This document shows positions 30,984 through 39,758 of a DNA stretch of 64,000 bases, one piece after another; the first letter of the stretch is position 1; the number at the start of each line of letters is the position of its first letter. The position numbers and the translations under genes are program-made. The notes under the pieces were generated by a model. It was not told where the DNA came from. It did not search any database and saw only the letters and a program-made list of their open reading frames with translations. Origin of the DNA: Longitalea luteola (GTDB lineage: Bacteria; Bacteroidota; Bacteroidia; Chitinophagales; Chitinophagaceae); assembly GCF_017356035.1 (NCBI RefSeq), contig NZ_JAFIQX010000010.1, positions 124,001 through 188,000 on the forward strand. The letters are read 5' to 3'.

Positions 30984-31377
30984 CGCAGAATGGAGCAACG
31001 TAGTAATGGTTCGGAACAACGATTTAACGCCCAAAGGAAAATACTCAATCGACAAGATCATTTCTCCACAGAGCGGTACCAATAATAACTAAAAGGTTGT
31101 CGTTGGCGTGCGGCCGTAACGAGGCAATACAGTATTACTTTACGCCCCCTGTTTTTCAATTTGATCGGAAGTGTGGAAAGCCATAGCACAACCGAAGGTA
31201 TGAAGGCGTGCGTAGGGAGGCTACAGGTTGAGATTAGCAAGTGAAAAGTCAAATACTATTGACGCTCTTAGGTTTAATTGAGAACTTGTTTAGTCGAAAT
31301 GGGAATAGCAGGGAATAACACGTTATATCGAACTTAAAATTTTCAACCGCTTTTGTTTAAGTATTTACCAGGACGAG
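30984..31377. other. Intergenic tail of the repeat region
   Basis: Degenerate copies of the 21-bp word continue to about 31022. The rest, up to the stop of the hypothetical gene at 31378, has no gene or hairpin that I can support. Together with 30244-30521 it makes up the non-coding space around the tandem repeat. Confidence 0.4.
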
Positions 31378-32433
31378 TCACCACTTCAGCGAGTCACGTT
31401 GGTTCATAGCCATCTTAAATACATCGTCAAGTGAGGCTCCGACGACGAGGAGCTTGGTTTCCAATATCGCCTCCTCACCCGGTGCCAACGCGACCTGTGG
31501 GTCCACATGCTGACAGGTCAGCTCCGGATTGCTCCACACATTGCCTGTGTTACGGGTGAAACTCGCAACTACCCAGCGACCGTCCTGAGAAAGCGTAGCA
31601 ATAAAAGGCGCATCAACTACCCGCGACTTATTATAGTACATAATGCCTTCACGGCGTTCTATTTTCTGTGAGGGTATTGGCCAGGTGTATGAAGCAAGGT
31701 ACCGGGCCGGCAACCATTGATTGAGCGGCATTGTCAATCGTTCCGGTGTTTCTGAAGCGAGCAAATCGAAACCATCTGCATGATGGACGTAAGTCCGCTC
31801 CAGCCGGACGTCATGGAATTCCGAGGTAAGCCGTGGATCGATTGGCGCCCAGATGAGATCGTAAGTCAATTTAGACTGATTTCGGAGTCTGAAGTGGAAG
31901 CGAACGCCGTCTTCTTCGAGGGTTGCTCTTGCCAGCATATGAACTTTGTCTGGAAAATTTTTCTCGTACTCCAGGATTCGCTCATACTGTCGCCATTGCG
32001 GTGGCTCGCCGAATCGTCCCGGCCGCCACATATAGATTTGATTTGCATTTGTATTCCCCCGAGGCCGTATCGTGACGTGCTCGGGAAAGATGATCTCGAG
32101 GGTGCGATCCGAGGTAGGACGATCGGGCAAGACAATTCGCAACGTCGGTTGAGTGTTTTCTTCCACGACTTTGAGCTGCATCCCTATGCTGTTACGAACA
32201 GTTTTTAAATACCTCGGAGTCTCTCTCTGGAATATCTGACGAGATGCTAAAACCGCCCAAAAGAGAGAAATCACAATAATAATAATCGTGCTTCTCCTGA
32301 GCATGGATTTTGCCCTCGCTAACAGGATGGTATAACGTATGCGATCAAATGCGATCGCTCCCTGCTTGTTATAGAACTTCTCTAATTTCGTAACCCAGGT
32401 ATTTATTATATACAATTTAAACATTTTAAACAT
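31378..32433 (-). CDS. Hypothetical single-pass membrane protein
   Basis: 351 aa; I do not recognise the family. A basic N-terminal segment of about 45 residues precedes one TM helix (STIIIIVISLFWAVLASRQIF). The outer part of about 285 residues is beta-rich and Trp/Arg-rich (WAPIDPRLTSEFHDVRL; DGRWVVASFTRNTGNVWSNPELTCQHVDPQVALAPGEE), a style seen in proteins that bind or rearrange sugars (galactose-mutarotase-like) but without a clear motif. ATG 32304 would give a start just before the TM. Codon choice (many CGN Arg, C/G third positions) looks different from neighbouring genes. With the repeats and the tRNA nearby, this suggests recent acquisition (inference). Confidence 0.6.
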   Translation of the reverse strand: MFKMFKLYIINTWVTKLEKFYNKQGAIAFDRIRYTILLARAKSMLRRSTIIIIVISLFWAVLASRQIFQRETPRYLKTVRNSIGMQLKVVEENTQPTLRIVLPDRPTSDRTLEIIFPEHVTIRPRGNTNANQIYMWRPGRFGEPPQWRQYERILEYEKNFPDKVHMLARATLEEDGVRFHFRLRNQSKLTYDLIWAPIDPRLTSEFHDVRLERTYVHHADGFDLLASETPERLTMPLNQWLPARYLASYTWPIPSQKIERREGIMYYNKSRVVDAPFIATLSQDGRWVVASFTRNTGNVWSNPELTCQHVDPQVALAPGEEAILETKLLVVGASLDDVFKMAMNQRDSLKW

Positions 32434-32500
32434 AATAACTGGTTAAATGAAGGCAACCTTCTTTTGTGTATTATTTTCACATGGTAGTAAATATCACATA

Positions 32501-32626
32501 ATGAAGATCAATCACTTGTCGAGGTTGAAAAAATTTGTATTGTTAATGGCTGCTGCACTTCATGACGAAGCTTATCAGGTGGCTATTTGGAAAGGTCTTG
32601 AAGAGAAAATGAATACGAAGTTATAA
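32501..32626 (+). CDS. Possible small ORF (41 aa)
   Basis: Begins MKINHLSRLKKFVLLMAAAL and ends ...GLEEKMNTKL. The composition is plausible for a short helical peptide or a truncated gene. There is no Shine-Dalgarno and no family resemblance. It lies in the gene-poor stretch between the hypothetical membrane protein and tRNA-Arg. Confidence 0.2.
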   Translation: MKINHLSRLKKFVLLMAAALHDEAYQVAIWKGLEEKMNTKL

Positions 32627-32998
32627 AGCGCAATTCACATGGCTTTGATACGGTTGGAAAAAAAGTTTTGTAAGATCGCGGTTTGGAGGATACCTAACCA
32701 CATACCCGTAACTTTTTGTGAGCAACGGACAACAGCCGCCATCACCAGTCGGGCGACTATTAAAAACAGTGTTTAGGTGCAAAGATTTGTTCTTAATGAA
32801 TTTTCCTATTGCTCAATAGTAATAAAAAACGAATTGCCATTCTTCAGGGTAGCTCATATTATACCACAATTTGATTCAACGGCAAGGGTACATAAAAAAA
32901 GTAATTTCAATTACGGGTACCCATGGTAGAAATGCAGATCAACTTTTGTTTTTTTGAATTGAATCCTTTCTGGACAAATCTTTGCAAGTAGCTACTAA

Positions 32999-33151
32999 TG
33001 CCATGCGTACCTGGTTACAAATTGTTATGAGTTAACGTTGAGAGAAGCCAGCCAGATTATCGGACCTACAATAGAATACCGTATTGCCAAAATCGCGGCT
33101 ACGAAGGAGGAAGTAGTTGCTTTGTTCTCTAAAAAGACCTGGAGCCATTAA
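32999..33151 (+). pseudogene. C-terminal gene scrap
   Basis: An open frame after a TAA ends ...EVVALFSKKTWSH-stop and contains ELTLREASQIIGPTIEYRIA, which looks like a helical (possibly helix-turn-helix) protein end. There is no ATG start; TTG 33038 is the only candidate. It is probably the remains of a gene next to the tRNA. Confidence 0.25.
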
Positions 33152-33222
33152 GTACAATCCAGTTATTGAAAACAATGCCGATACCAATTATTGCAAACAA
33201 GTTCTATTTATAATACTAAACG

Positions 33223-33260
33223 AAAAGGGCTTCAAGTTCAACCACTTAAAACCCTTTTTT
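33223..33260 (-). terminator. Terminator of tRNA-Arg
   Basis: On the minus strand, AAAAGGGTTTTAAGT pairs with ACTTGAAGCCCTTTT (two G-U pairs) around a 6-nt loop and ends in a T-run. It lies about 8 nt after the 3' end of the tRNA. Confidence 0.75.
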
Positions 33261-33267
33261 TTCATTG

Positions 33268-33339
33268 TAGTCCCGACAGGAATCGAACCTGTATCAAAAG
33301 TTTAGGAAACTTCTATTCTATCCATTGAACTACGGGACC
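33268..33339 (-). tRNA. tRNA-Arg (anticodon CCT)
   Basis: The minus-strand sequence folds into a cloverleaf. The acceptor stem is GGTCCCG with CGGGACT (first pair G-U) and discriminator A. The D-arm is around AGTTCAATGGATAGAAT. The anticodon stem GAAGT/ACTTT has loop TTCCTAA, giving anticodon CCT, which reads AGG. The T-arm contains GGTTCGATTCC. No CCA is encoded after the discriminator base, as expected for this phylum. The 3' end points to the gene-poor region at 30-33 kb. Confidence 0.93.
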
Positions 33340-33582
33340 AAAACCACCAGCAATTGATACGCTGTCCACTGGCGGATGGCAAAAATAAGAAGAAAACCAT
33401 TAATCCCCGAACCACACCACACTAAATCCCCTGAAAATCCTATGATTAGGATCGTAATTCAACGTTTTTTGGACGATACACATAATTTTTTTGCCTTCCT
33501 GAAATCCTACTGACATACTGTTGTCACAACCCCGAGGTAGGTTTGCATTGTACTTATTACAAATACTTAAAAAATAATAATC

Positions 33583-34080
33583 ATGTCAACCAAAGAATTA
33601 ACACCGAACGCTACCGCCAGTATTATCTCTCCAGAACAATTGCTTAAACACTGGCAGGGCCACCGGGGTCTCACCCGCAAAATGATCGAGGCTTTCCCCG
33701 AAGACAAACTCTTCACTTATTCCATCGGCGGCATGCGCCCATTTGCCGAACTGGTATATGAATTTCTCGGTATGGGCGTACCCTGCCTGCAAGGTATAGC
33801 CACTGAAAAATGGGAAAAATGGGCCGACGCGGAAAAAGTAAAAACCAGACAGGAACTACTGGCATTGTGGGACCAGGCCACCGAAGATATTAATAAGATC
33901 TGGTCCACCATTCCAGCACAACGCTGGCAGGAGCAGACGGTTGCTTTTGGTCAATGGCCCGGCACCTGCATCTCTATTCTCTTCTATGCTATCGATAACG
34001 AGATCCACCACCGCGGTCAGGGCTACGTTTATTTAAGAAGCCTGGGTATTGAACCGCCTGCTTTCTGGGATCGCCCTTAA
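33583..34080 (+). CDS. DinB-family protein
   Basis: 165 aa forming the four-helix DinB/YfiT-like bundle. Potential metal-binding histidines are in LLKHWQGHRGL near the N-terminus and in DNEIHHRGQGYVYLRSLG near the C-terminus; the latter motif is diagnostic. Many members are thiol-S-transferases or have no known activity. The start fits a short leader without Shine-Dalgarno. A TAGGTTTG element (33538-33545) lies 37 nt upstream. Confidence 0.85.
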   Translation: MSTKELTPNATASIISPEQLLKHWQGHRGLTRKMIEAFPEDKLFTYSIGGMRPFAELVYEFLGMGVPCLQGIATEKWEKWADAEKVKTRQELLALWDQATEDINKIWSTIPAQRWQEQTVAFGQWPGTCISILFYAIDNEIHHRGQGYVYLRSLGIEPPAFWDRP

Positions 34081-34102
34081 AAATAATTGACGGTAAATGC
34101 GA

Positions 34103-34134
34103 ATTGCGCGGCCAACAATGGCTGCGCAATTTTA
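34103..34134 (+). terminator. Terminator after the DinB-like gene
   Basis: An 11-bp stem ATTGCGCGGCC / GGCTGCGCAAT (one G-U) with a 6-nt loop, followed by TTTTATTTT. It lies 22 bp after the stop codon. Confidence 0.85.
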
Positions 34135-34186
34135 TTTTCTCCCGGTTTAGCCCGTTTTATTAACTTACCGTTGGAAACACACACAT

Positions 34187-34636
34187 ATGAAAAAAGCAGC
34201 CTGTATACTGCCGGTCTTAGCTCTGTCGTTAGCCTCCCTGCCATTATTTGCCCAAAATAAACCCCGGCTCAACCATATCGCCATTTATGTGGTAGATCTT
34301 CCCTCAAGCACGCGGTTCTACCAACAGGTGATAGGTCTCGACACCATTCCCGAACCTTTTCACGATGGCCGCCATGCCTGGTTCAGCGTCGGCATCCAGG
34401 GCCACCTGCATATCATATCCGGTGCCGCCGCCAAAACATCGCACGACAAAAACAGCCATCTCTGCTTCAGCGTTCCATCTATTAACGATTTCATTGCCAA
34501 CCTTAAGAAACACAAAGTGGAATATGAAAACTGGGCGGGCGAAAAAAATACCGTCACCAAACGGGTCGACGGGGTGCAACAGATCTATTTCCGCGACCCC
34601 GATGGCTACTGGATCGAAATCAATGACGATAAGTGA
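34187..34636 (+). CDS. Exported VOC-family (glyoxalase-fold) protein
   Basis: 149 aa with a signal peptide (PVLALSLASLPLFAQ), followed by one glyoxalase/bleomycin-resistance module: LNHIAIYVVDLPSSTRFYQQV at the start, HLCFSV in the middle and YFRDPDGYWIEI at the end. The His and Glu at these positions are the usual metal ligands. Export to the periplasm is unusual compared with the cytoplasmic glyoxalases. The substrate is unknown. Confidence 0.85.
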   Translation: MKKAACILPVLALSLASLPLFAQNKPRLNHIAIYVVDLPSSTRFYQQVIGLDTIPEPFHDGRHAWFSVGIQGHLHIISGAAAKTSHDKNSHLCFSVPSINDFIANLKKHKVEYENWAGEKNTVTKRVDGVQQIYFRDPDGYWIEINDDK

Positions 34637-34654
34637 TCTATGGGCAAAAACAGG

Positions 34655-34815
34655 TACAAGTACAGGGTGCAGGTTACAGGGCCTTTGTTCGAATCTCAAA
34701 AGCACGTATCAGCTCCCTGCAATTATCAACCGGGTCCTTGTAACTTGAAACCTGAAACCTGTAACCGGAAAGCCATAAACCGGCACCCGGAAACTGGTAA
34801 CTGGTAACCCTGATT
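34655..34815. repeat. Degenerate simple repeats of GTAACCGG/ACAGGGTGCAGG type
   Basis: Between the VOC and TPR genes the sequence is built from recurring short words: GGTACAAGTACAGGGTGCAGG and ACAGGG on the left, AACTTGAAACCTGAAACCTG and AACTGGTAACTGGTAACC on the right. The two halves are roughly complementary (CAGGTTACAGG with CCTGTAACC), so the stretch can fold. Related words recur at 42985-43072. Confidence 0.7.
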
Positions 34816-34820
34816 TAGCC

Positions 34821-34828
34821 TATCTTTG
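34821..34828 (+). promoter_or_regulatory. -7 promoter element TATCTTTG
   Basis: Matches the Bacteroidota -7 consensus TAnnTTTG and lies 24 nt before the start of the TPR protein, directly after the degenerate repeat. No TTTG at the usual -33 distance was found. Confidence 0.5.
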
Positions 34829-34852
34829 CCATCCTTAAAAAATTAAAGGTTT

Positions 34853-35503
34853 ATGAAGTTTTATACATGGCTCATACGTTACCGCCTTTACCTGGGTCTG
34901 GCGCTGATTGTTGTGGGCGTACTGGCCAATGTCTACAGTGGTTTCTGGCCCGCTTTCCCGGCCTATTTGATCGGCCTCATTCTTATTGCCGGCCACTTTT
35001 TTATTGGTCCCCTTCGCCTCATCCAGGAACACATGGAAGCCGGCGATCTTGAAGGCGCCAAACGCGTACTCAATTCCATAAAATATCCCAACCTGTTGTA
35101 TAAACCGATCCGGTCGGCCTTTTTTACCTTCAAAGGTCAGCTGGCCATGATGGAACAGGATTTCGATACCGCGGAAAAGAATATGAAGAAAGGCCTCGAC
35201 CTGGGCACCCCCATGAAAGAAGTGAAAGGCGCCAGCATGCTGCAAATGGGAATGATCGCTTTACAGAAGAACGATTTCAAACAGGCAGAAAAATATATCC
35301 GTCAGGCCATTCGCGAAGGCTTGCCCGATAAAGAGAATGAAGCGGCTGCCTACCTGCAAATGTGCAATATCATGATGAACAAACGGGAGTTCCGCGCAGC
35401 GAAAGAATTCTTCCGCAAGGCGAAAGCGCTGAAACCTACTACCCCTGAAATTGTAAAACAGATCAAAGAATTAGAAAAACATATTCCCCGCCTGCCGGGC
35501 TAG
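34853..35503 (+). CDS. Membrane-anchored TPR protein
   Basis: 216 aa. Two hydrophobic helices at the N-terminus (about 12-32 and 38-56) anchor a domain of TPR-like helix pairs (AFFTFKGQLAMMEQDFDTAEKNMKKGLDL; ASMLQMGMIALQKNDFKQAEKYIRQAI; AAYLQMCNIMMNKREFRAAKEFFRKAKALKPTTP). TPRs mediate protein-protein contacts. No partner is evident. Confidence 0.8.
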   Translation: MKFYTWLIRYRLYLGLALIVVGVLANVYSGFWPAFPAYLIGLILIAGHFFIGPLRLIQEHMEAGDLEGAKRVLNSIKYPNLLYKPIRSAFFTFKGQLAMMEQDFDTAEKNMKKGLDLGTPMKEVKGASMLQMGMIALQKNDFKQAEKYIRQAIREGLPDKENEAAAYLQMCNIMMNKREFRAAKEFFRKAKALKPTTPEIVKQIKELEKHIPRLPG

Positions 35504-35529
35504 CCCCGACCGTTGGTCGCGACTGAAGT

Positions 35530-35578
35530 AAGAAGTCGGAAGTATGAAGTTCCCGAAACTCCATGCTTCCGACTTCTT
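35530..35578. terminator. Bidirectional hairpin built from GAAGT-type repeats
   Basis: AAGAAGTCGGAAG at 35530 pairs with CTTCCGACTTCTT at 35566-35578. The inner GTATG/CATGC also pairs, and the inner loop is short. It lies between the convergent TPR gene and hybrid kinase gene, so it can end both. Confidence 0.8.
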
Positions 35579-35623
35579 CTTTATATCATAGATCCTTCCA
35601 ATTAAGAACTATGAACTGTAAAC

Positions 35624-38032
35624 TTATAATTTAAAATCCCGCTTCAACTGCTCCATACAGGCCTGCAATACATTAATAACTTCCTGCACATGCCCCGGTA
35701 TTTTATCCACTCCTTCGCCCTTCTTTCCACTCGATTCTATTATTCGCACCACCTCTTTTATGCGGGTAATACCCATACTGTCTATAGTCGCCTTCAGCTT
35801 ATGGGCTATCTTGCTTACATTTACCCAGTTTTGTGCCGCTGTTTCCTGCCGCAGGTCAGCCAACGATGGCGGTACCGTTTCTATAAACAATTCCACCATC
35901 CGCTTTACAAAACTTTCATCGCCGCCGGCAATCGTTTGTACCATGCTCAGGTCGTATAATTTTTCCTCACTCTCCGTAACAGTCGTTTTCATGTCATTCA
36001 TAGGCTTGCGTGCCGGTACACCTGCACCTGTTTTTAAATTATTTGATATTACCAGAAACAGCTTTTGCTCATTAAATGGCTTGGGCAGAAAATCGTTCAT
36101 ACCCGCGGCCAGGTATTTTTCACTATCTCCCTTTAATGCATTGGCTGTAAGCGCCACAACAGGGATCGCTGCTTTAACGGGATCGCTTAACTGCCTGATA
36201 GCCCGGGTGGCTTCCATTCCATCCATTTCGGGCATCTGAATATCCATCAGCACCAGGTCGTAATTATTTTCCTGGATCTTTTCAACAGCCTCACGGCCGT
36301 TGTTCACCACATCCACCTTGAAGCCCCACGACTCCATAATATGCCGAACAAGGTATTGATTCAACTCCACGTCCTCGGCTACAAGAATATACCTGCTGCC
36401 AAGGCTTTGAAAATTCAACTCTTTTGCCACGGTTGATTGATTGAGTTTAGTTGAGCTAATTGCAAATGGCAACTCAAAGCTGAAGGATGAACCTTTTCCT
36501 GCCTCACTTGCTACCTTTAATTCTCCACCCATCATGGTTATTAACTCCCGGCAAATACTTAATCCCAGCCCGGTTCCGCCATGGGTTCTGCTGATAGCAA
36601 CATGCGCCTGTACAAACGGCTCGAATATCAGTCCCAACTGGCTCTCGGTTATCCCTATGCCTGTGTCCTTTACAACAAATGCTATCCTCGCTTCATTACC
36701 ACTTTTCTGTACCAATCGCGTTTCAATGGTTACGGCTCCTGCTTCAGTAAACTTTAGTGCATTATTGATCAGGTTGTTCAACACCTGACTCAACCGGTAC
36801 GGATCTCCCAACACTACCAGGTCTTCACCCATTAAATTCTCATGTACCAGGCCAATGCCCTTTTCTTCAGCCTTATAAATAAACGACTGCAAACAAAGTT
36901 CGATGCGATCGGCCAGTGAAAATACCACATGCTCAAACTGCAGTTTGCCCAACAGGATCTTTTCCAGGTCAAGCACATCATTTACCAGCAGTAACAAATT
37001 GTTGGCCGAATCCTGTATGAGCCGGAGATAACTTTGCTGCTGTTCATCCAGCTTTGTTTTCGCCAGCAGCCCCGCAATGCCTAAAACACCGTTCATCGGC
37101 GTTCTGATCTCATGGCTCATATTTGCCAGGAAAACCTCTTTTGCGCGGGCAGCCTCATCCGTTAGTTTCTTGGCCTGCCTCAGTTCCCGCTCTGCTTTTA
37201 TCCGGTCCGAGATATCCTGTGCAAATCCAATAACATAGGGCTCTACGCCCGGTACGTCCATTTTATAATTCTGGTATAACAGGTAAATTACCTTTCCGGT
37301 TTTACCCTGCACCCTGAATACTCCTTCCGATCTGCCATTCCGCAATATCGGCTGCAGGTAATTCAATTCGTATAACGCTTTATCTTCTTCCGGAATAAAC
37401 TCCAACAGTTCACGGCCAACCATTTCGCCGGCGGTATAATCCATCGCCAGGCTGGCAGCGGGATTTACCGATAATAACCTGCCGTTAAGATCATGCGTAC
37501 AGATCCAGGCCTGGCTGTAATTAAACAGATCGCGGTATTTCTTCTCGCTTAATTGTATATACTCTTCCGCCCGCTTCTGGTCGCTGATATCAATGCTATA
37601 CGCAATGCAGAACTTAACCTGTTCCTGCGCATCCAATACCGGCTGTATATGCCGGATATGATATTTAACCTGCCCGTCAGGAAACTCAAACCGCTCCTCC
37701 CATTTTTGCAGTTGCCTTGTTTGCACCGCTTCTGCTATCATTTCCTTGCGCCTGATGGCCAGTTCGGGTGGCTTTTGCCGTATATTACAGTAATCTTCTA
37801 TGGTTTTACCAATAAGCCATTCGCGGGTAGCCGCATCCTTGATAACCGCTGCATTAATGAACATAAACTCGCCGCGGGTATTATACACGGCGATGTCTGC
37901 CGGAATATTCATGAGCACCTCTTCATAAAAGGAAGCCGGTGTGTTAACCACATTGTCCTTACCGTTCCCGCTACCGCTGGTTACGGGCGGATCAGCCTTT
38001 TCGGCAGACGGTATGTTTTTCAACGGTTTCAT
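35624..38032 (-). CDS. Hybrid sensor histidine kinase (PAS-PAS-HisKA-HATPase-REC-HPt)
   Basis: 802 aa from ATG 38032 (a GTG six codons earlier is also in frame). The domain order is two PAS domains (about 35-155 and 160-280, the first starting FYEEVLMNIPADIAVYNT), HisKA with MSHEIRTPMNGVLG (phospho-His), HATPase with N-box NNLINNALKFTEAG and HGGTGLGLSI, a REC domain (LVAEDVELNQYL, receiver Asp in LVLMDIQMPEMDG), and a C-terminal HPt domain (KIAHKLKATIDSMG). It has no TM helices, so it senses in the cytoplasm. It lies 45 bp downstream of a sigma-54-dependent regulator on the same strand, and a phosphorelay to that protein is likely. Confidence 0.93.
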   Translation of the reverse strand: MKPLKNIPSAEKADPPVTSGSGNGKDNVVNTPASFYEEVLMNIPADIAVYNTRGEFMFINAAVIKDAATREWLIGKTIEDYCNIRQKPPELAIRRKEMIAEAVQTRQLQKWEERFEFPDGQVKYHIRHIQPVLDAQEQVKFCIAYSIDISDQKRAEEYIQLSEKKYRDLFNYSQAWICTHDLNGRLLSVNPAASLAMDYTAGEMVGRELLEFIPEEDKALYELNYLQPILRNGRSEGVFRVQGKTGKVIYLLYQNYKMDVPGVEPYVIGFAQDISDRIKAERELRQAKKLTDEAARAKEVFLANMSHEIRTPMNGVLGIAGLLAKTKLDEQQQSYLRLIQDSANNLLLLVNDVLDLEKILLGKLQFEHVVFSLADRIELCLQSFIYKAEEKGIGLVHENLMGEDLVVLGDPYRLSQVLNNLINNALKFTEAGAVTIETRLVQKSGNEARIAFVVKDTGIGITESQLGLIFEPFVQAHVAISRTHGGTGLGLSICRELITMMGGELKVASEAGKGSSFSFELPFAISSTKLNQSTVAKELNFQSLGSRYILVAEDVELNQYLVRHIMESWGFKVDVVNNGREAVEKIQENNYDLVLMDIQMPEMDGMEATRAIRQLSDPVKAAIPVVALTANALKGDSEKYLAAGMNDFLPKPFNEQKLFLVISNNLKTGAGVPARKPMNDMKTTVTESEEKLYDLSMVQTIAGGDESFVKRMVELFIETVPPSLADLRQETAAQNWVNVSKIAHKLKATIDSMGITRIKEVVRIIESSGKKGEGVDKIPGHVQEVINVLQACMEQLKRDFKL

Positions 38033-38077
38033 GTTAATGGTATCCAACACGCACGAACGAAGTCACTGCAGCACCAC

Positions 38078-39439
38078 TTACCGGGCATTTAATTCACCGG
38101 CCTGGATCATGCGATAAATGGTCGATTTACCTATGTCCAGTTTTTTTGCAACCAGCAGTACATCTTTGTCGTATTTGTCGAGATAGTGCTGAATGATCTG
38201 CAACTCAAATTCTTTCAGCGTCCGCTCTTTGTTCATCAGGTCGTTCACCGATGAGTTGGAATTAAGGGTTATGTGTTCCGGTAAAATTGTATCACCATCT
38301 GCCATCACGACAGCCAACTCCATTACCGACCGCAATTCCCGCACATTACCGGGGAATGCATGGTGTAACAGCCTTTGCTGTGCCTCGGGCGAAAGCAATT
38401 TCCTATCCGTGTTATTTTCTTTACAGAACTGGTCCATAAAATGTTTGGCCAGAATGACAATATCATTGCCCCGCTCCCTCAATGGTGGTATCGCTATGGG
38501 CAAACCGATCAAACGGTAATACAGGTCTTCCCTGAACCGCCTGGCCTGCACTTCTTCCAACAGGTTCTTGTGGGTAGCTACAATAATGCGTACGTTGATC
38601 GGCACTACCTCATTACCACCAACCCGGGTTATTTCCCGTTCCTGCAACACACGCAGCAGCTTTGCCTGCAGGTTAATGTCCAGCTCTCCGATCTCATCTA
38701 AAAAAAGCGTACCGTTATGCGCTTCTTCAAATTTACCGATCCGGCGGGTAATGGCGCCCGTAAATGCCCCCTTTTCATGCCCGAACAGCTCACTTTCTAT
38801 CAACTCCCTGGGAATTGCTGCCACATTCACCGCAACAAACGGCTTTTTGCTTTTATCGGAATTATAATGAATGGCCCGCGCCACCATCTCTTTTCCGGTA
38901 CCGGTTTCGCCCGTAATGGAAACAGTTATATTGGTTTTACAGGCTTTCTCTATTAAGCTGAATACTTTTTCGAACACCGGACTTTTACCGATCAGGTATT
39001 TTGAGTAGTCATACTTTTTGCCCACCTGCTCTTTCAGCTGCTCCACTTCTTTTCTCAAGCCGTCAATTTCTTTTAAATGCAGCAGGCTGTTCCACAAGCG
39101 GTCTTTGGCATCATCATCCTTTACAATGTAGTCGAAGGCGCCATTCTTGATGAGGCTGATAGCGGTTTTAATGTCTTCCTGACCCGAAATGATGATCACC
39201 TGTATGCCGGGATCAATTTCCTTGATCTTCTTCAACACTTCACTGCCATCCATATCCGGCATGGAGTAATCAAGCGTTACGACTTCTGGCCGTTCATGCA
39301 ACTGATTCAGAAAATCTTTACAGTTGTGAAAGCGTTTAACTTCATAATCGGGGTTCAGTGCCAGGTAATGCTGAAGCATTGATCCATACCAAACATCGTC
39401 TTCGAGTATAAATATCTTTAAAGGGTGCTGATTTTTCAT
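38078..39439 (-). CDS. NtrC-family sigma-54-dependent response regulator
   Basis: 453 aa from ATG 39439; the frame continues upstream but the REC domain begins just after this Met. The REC domain (ILEDDVWYG; phospho-Asp in VVTLDYSMPDMDG; FDYIVKDD) is followed by an AAA+ domain with Walker A GETGTGKE, sigma-54-contact loop GAFTGA, Walker B FLDEIGEL and arginine-finger region, then a Fis-like helix-turn-helix (DVLLVAKKLDIGKSTIYRMI). It activates sigma-54 promoters after phosphorylation. It is first in an operon with the hybrid kinase. Confidence 0.94.
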   Translation of the reverse strand: MKNQHPLKIFILEDDVWYGSMLQHYLALNPDYEVKRFHNCKDFLNQLHERPEVVTLDYSMPDMDGSEVLKKIKEIDPGIQVIIISGQEDIKTAISLIKNGAFDYIVKDDDAKDRLWNSLLHLKEIDGLRKEVEQLKEQVGKKYDYSKYLIGKSPVFEKVFSLIEKACKTNITVSITGETGTGKEMVARAIHYNSDKSKKPFVAVNVAAIPRELIESELFGHEKGAFTGAITRRIGKFEEAHNGTLFLDEIGELDINLQAKLLRVLQEREITRVGGNEVVPINVRIIVATHKNLLEEVQARRFREDLYYRLIGLPIAIPPLRERGNDIVILAKHFMDQFCKENNTDRKLLSPEAQQRLLHHAFPGNVRELRSVMELAVVMADGDTILPEHITLNSNSSVNDLMNKERTLKEFELQIIQHYLDKYDKDVLLVAKKLDIGKSTIYRMIQAGELNAR

Positions 39440-39758
39440 TATTGTGAAAATCTGTAATATTAGAAACGAAGGAAATTTGATTTTATTCCCAAAAAAAGAA
39501 CGTTTCCACCGCGGAACCATCGTTTTCTTTTTTCCTCATAAGCTATTTATTATCAACAACTAATTGTTTCTCCTTAGTGGAAATAGCGTATTTTGAACAC
39601 GAAAATGCGGCAAAATCAGGTAAAAAAAGATCAAATCGGGCATACCGTGAGATTAAAAAACTAAAAACTTTTGCACATTTAGACACAGTTTCTGAACATC
39701 TGCCGGTTATCATATTAGGGCGCCGTCGTATTTATTGACCCTTCTTTATCTTTGGTAT
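39440..39758. other. Divergent intergenic region
   Basis: About 320 nt between the sigma-54 regulator and the helicase. It holds promoters for both: a TATCTTTG at 39747-39754 for the helicase is clear. Nothing else (RNA gene, strong hairpin) is apparent. Confidence 0.5.
39747..39754 (+). promoter_or_regulatory. -7 promoter element TATCTTTG immediately before the helicase start
   Basis: Matches TAnnTTTG and ends only 4 nt before the ATG at 39759, so transcription would begin at or inside the start codon (leaderless mRNA). No -33 TTTG at the expected distance. Confidence 0.5.

Larger units (their letters stand above)
32434..33222. other. Gene-poor stretch beside tRNA-Arg with coding scraps
   Basis: About 790 nt without a convincing gene. 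A 41-codon ORF at 32501-32626 (plus strand, ATG to TAA) and a frame open from 32999 to 33151 are the only protein-like pieces. The latter encodes LREASQIIGPTIEYRIAK and then VVALFSKKTWSH, with no ATG. Both could be remnants of lost genes. No tRNA-like direct repeat (att site) was seen. Confidence 0.4.

Noticed and set aside
30369-31092. Open frames of 122 and 91 codons in the repeat region
   Set aside because: They translate the tandem DNA repeat as low-complexity text without protein-like features or a ribosome-binding site.
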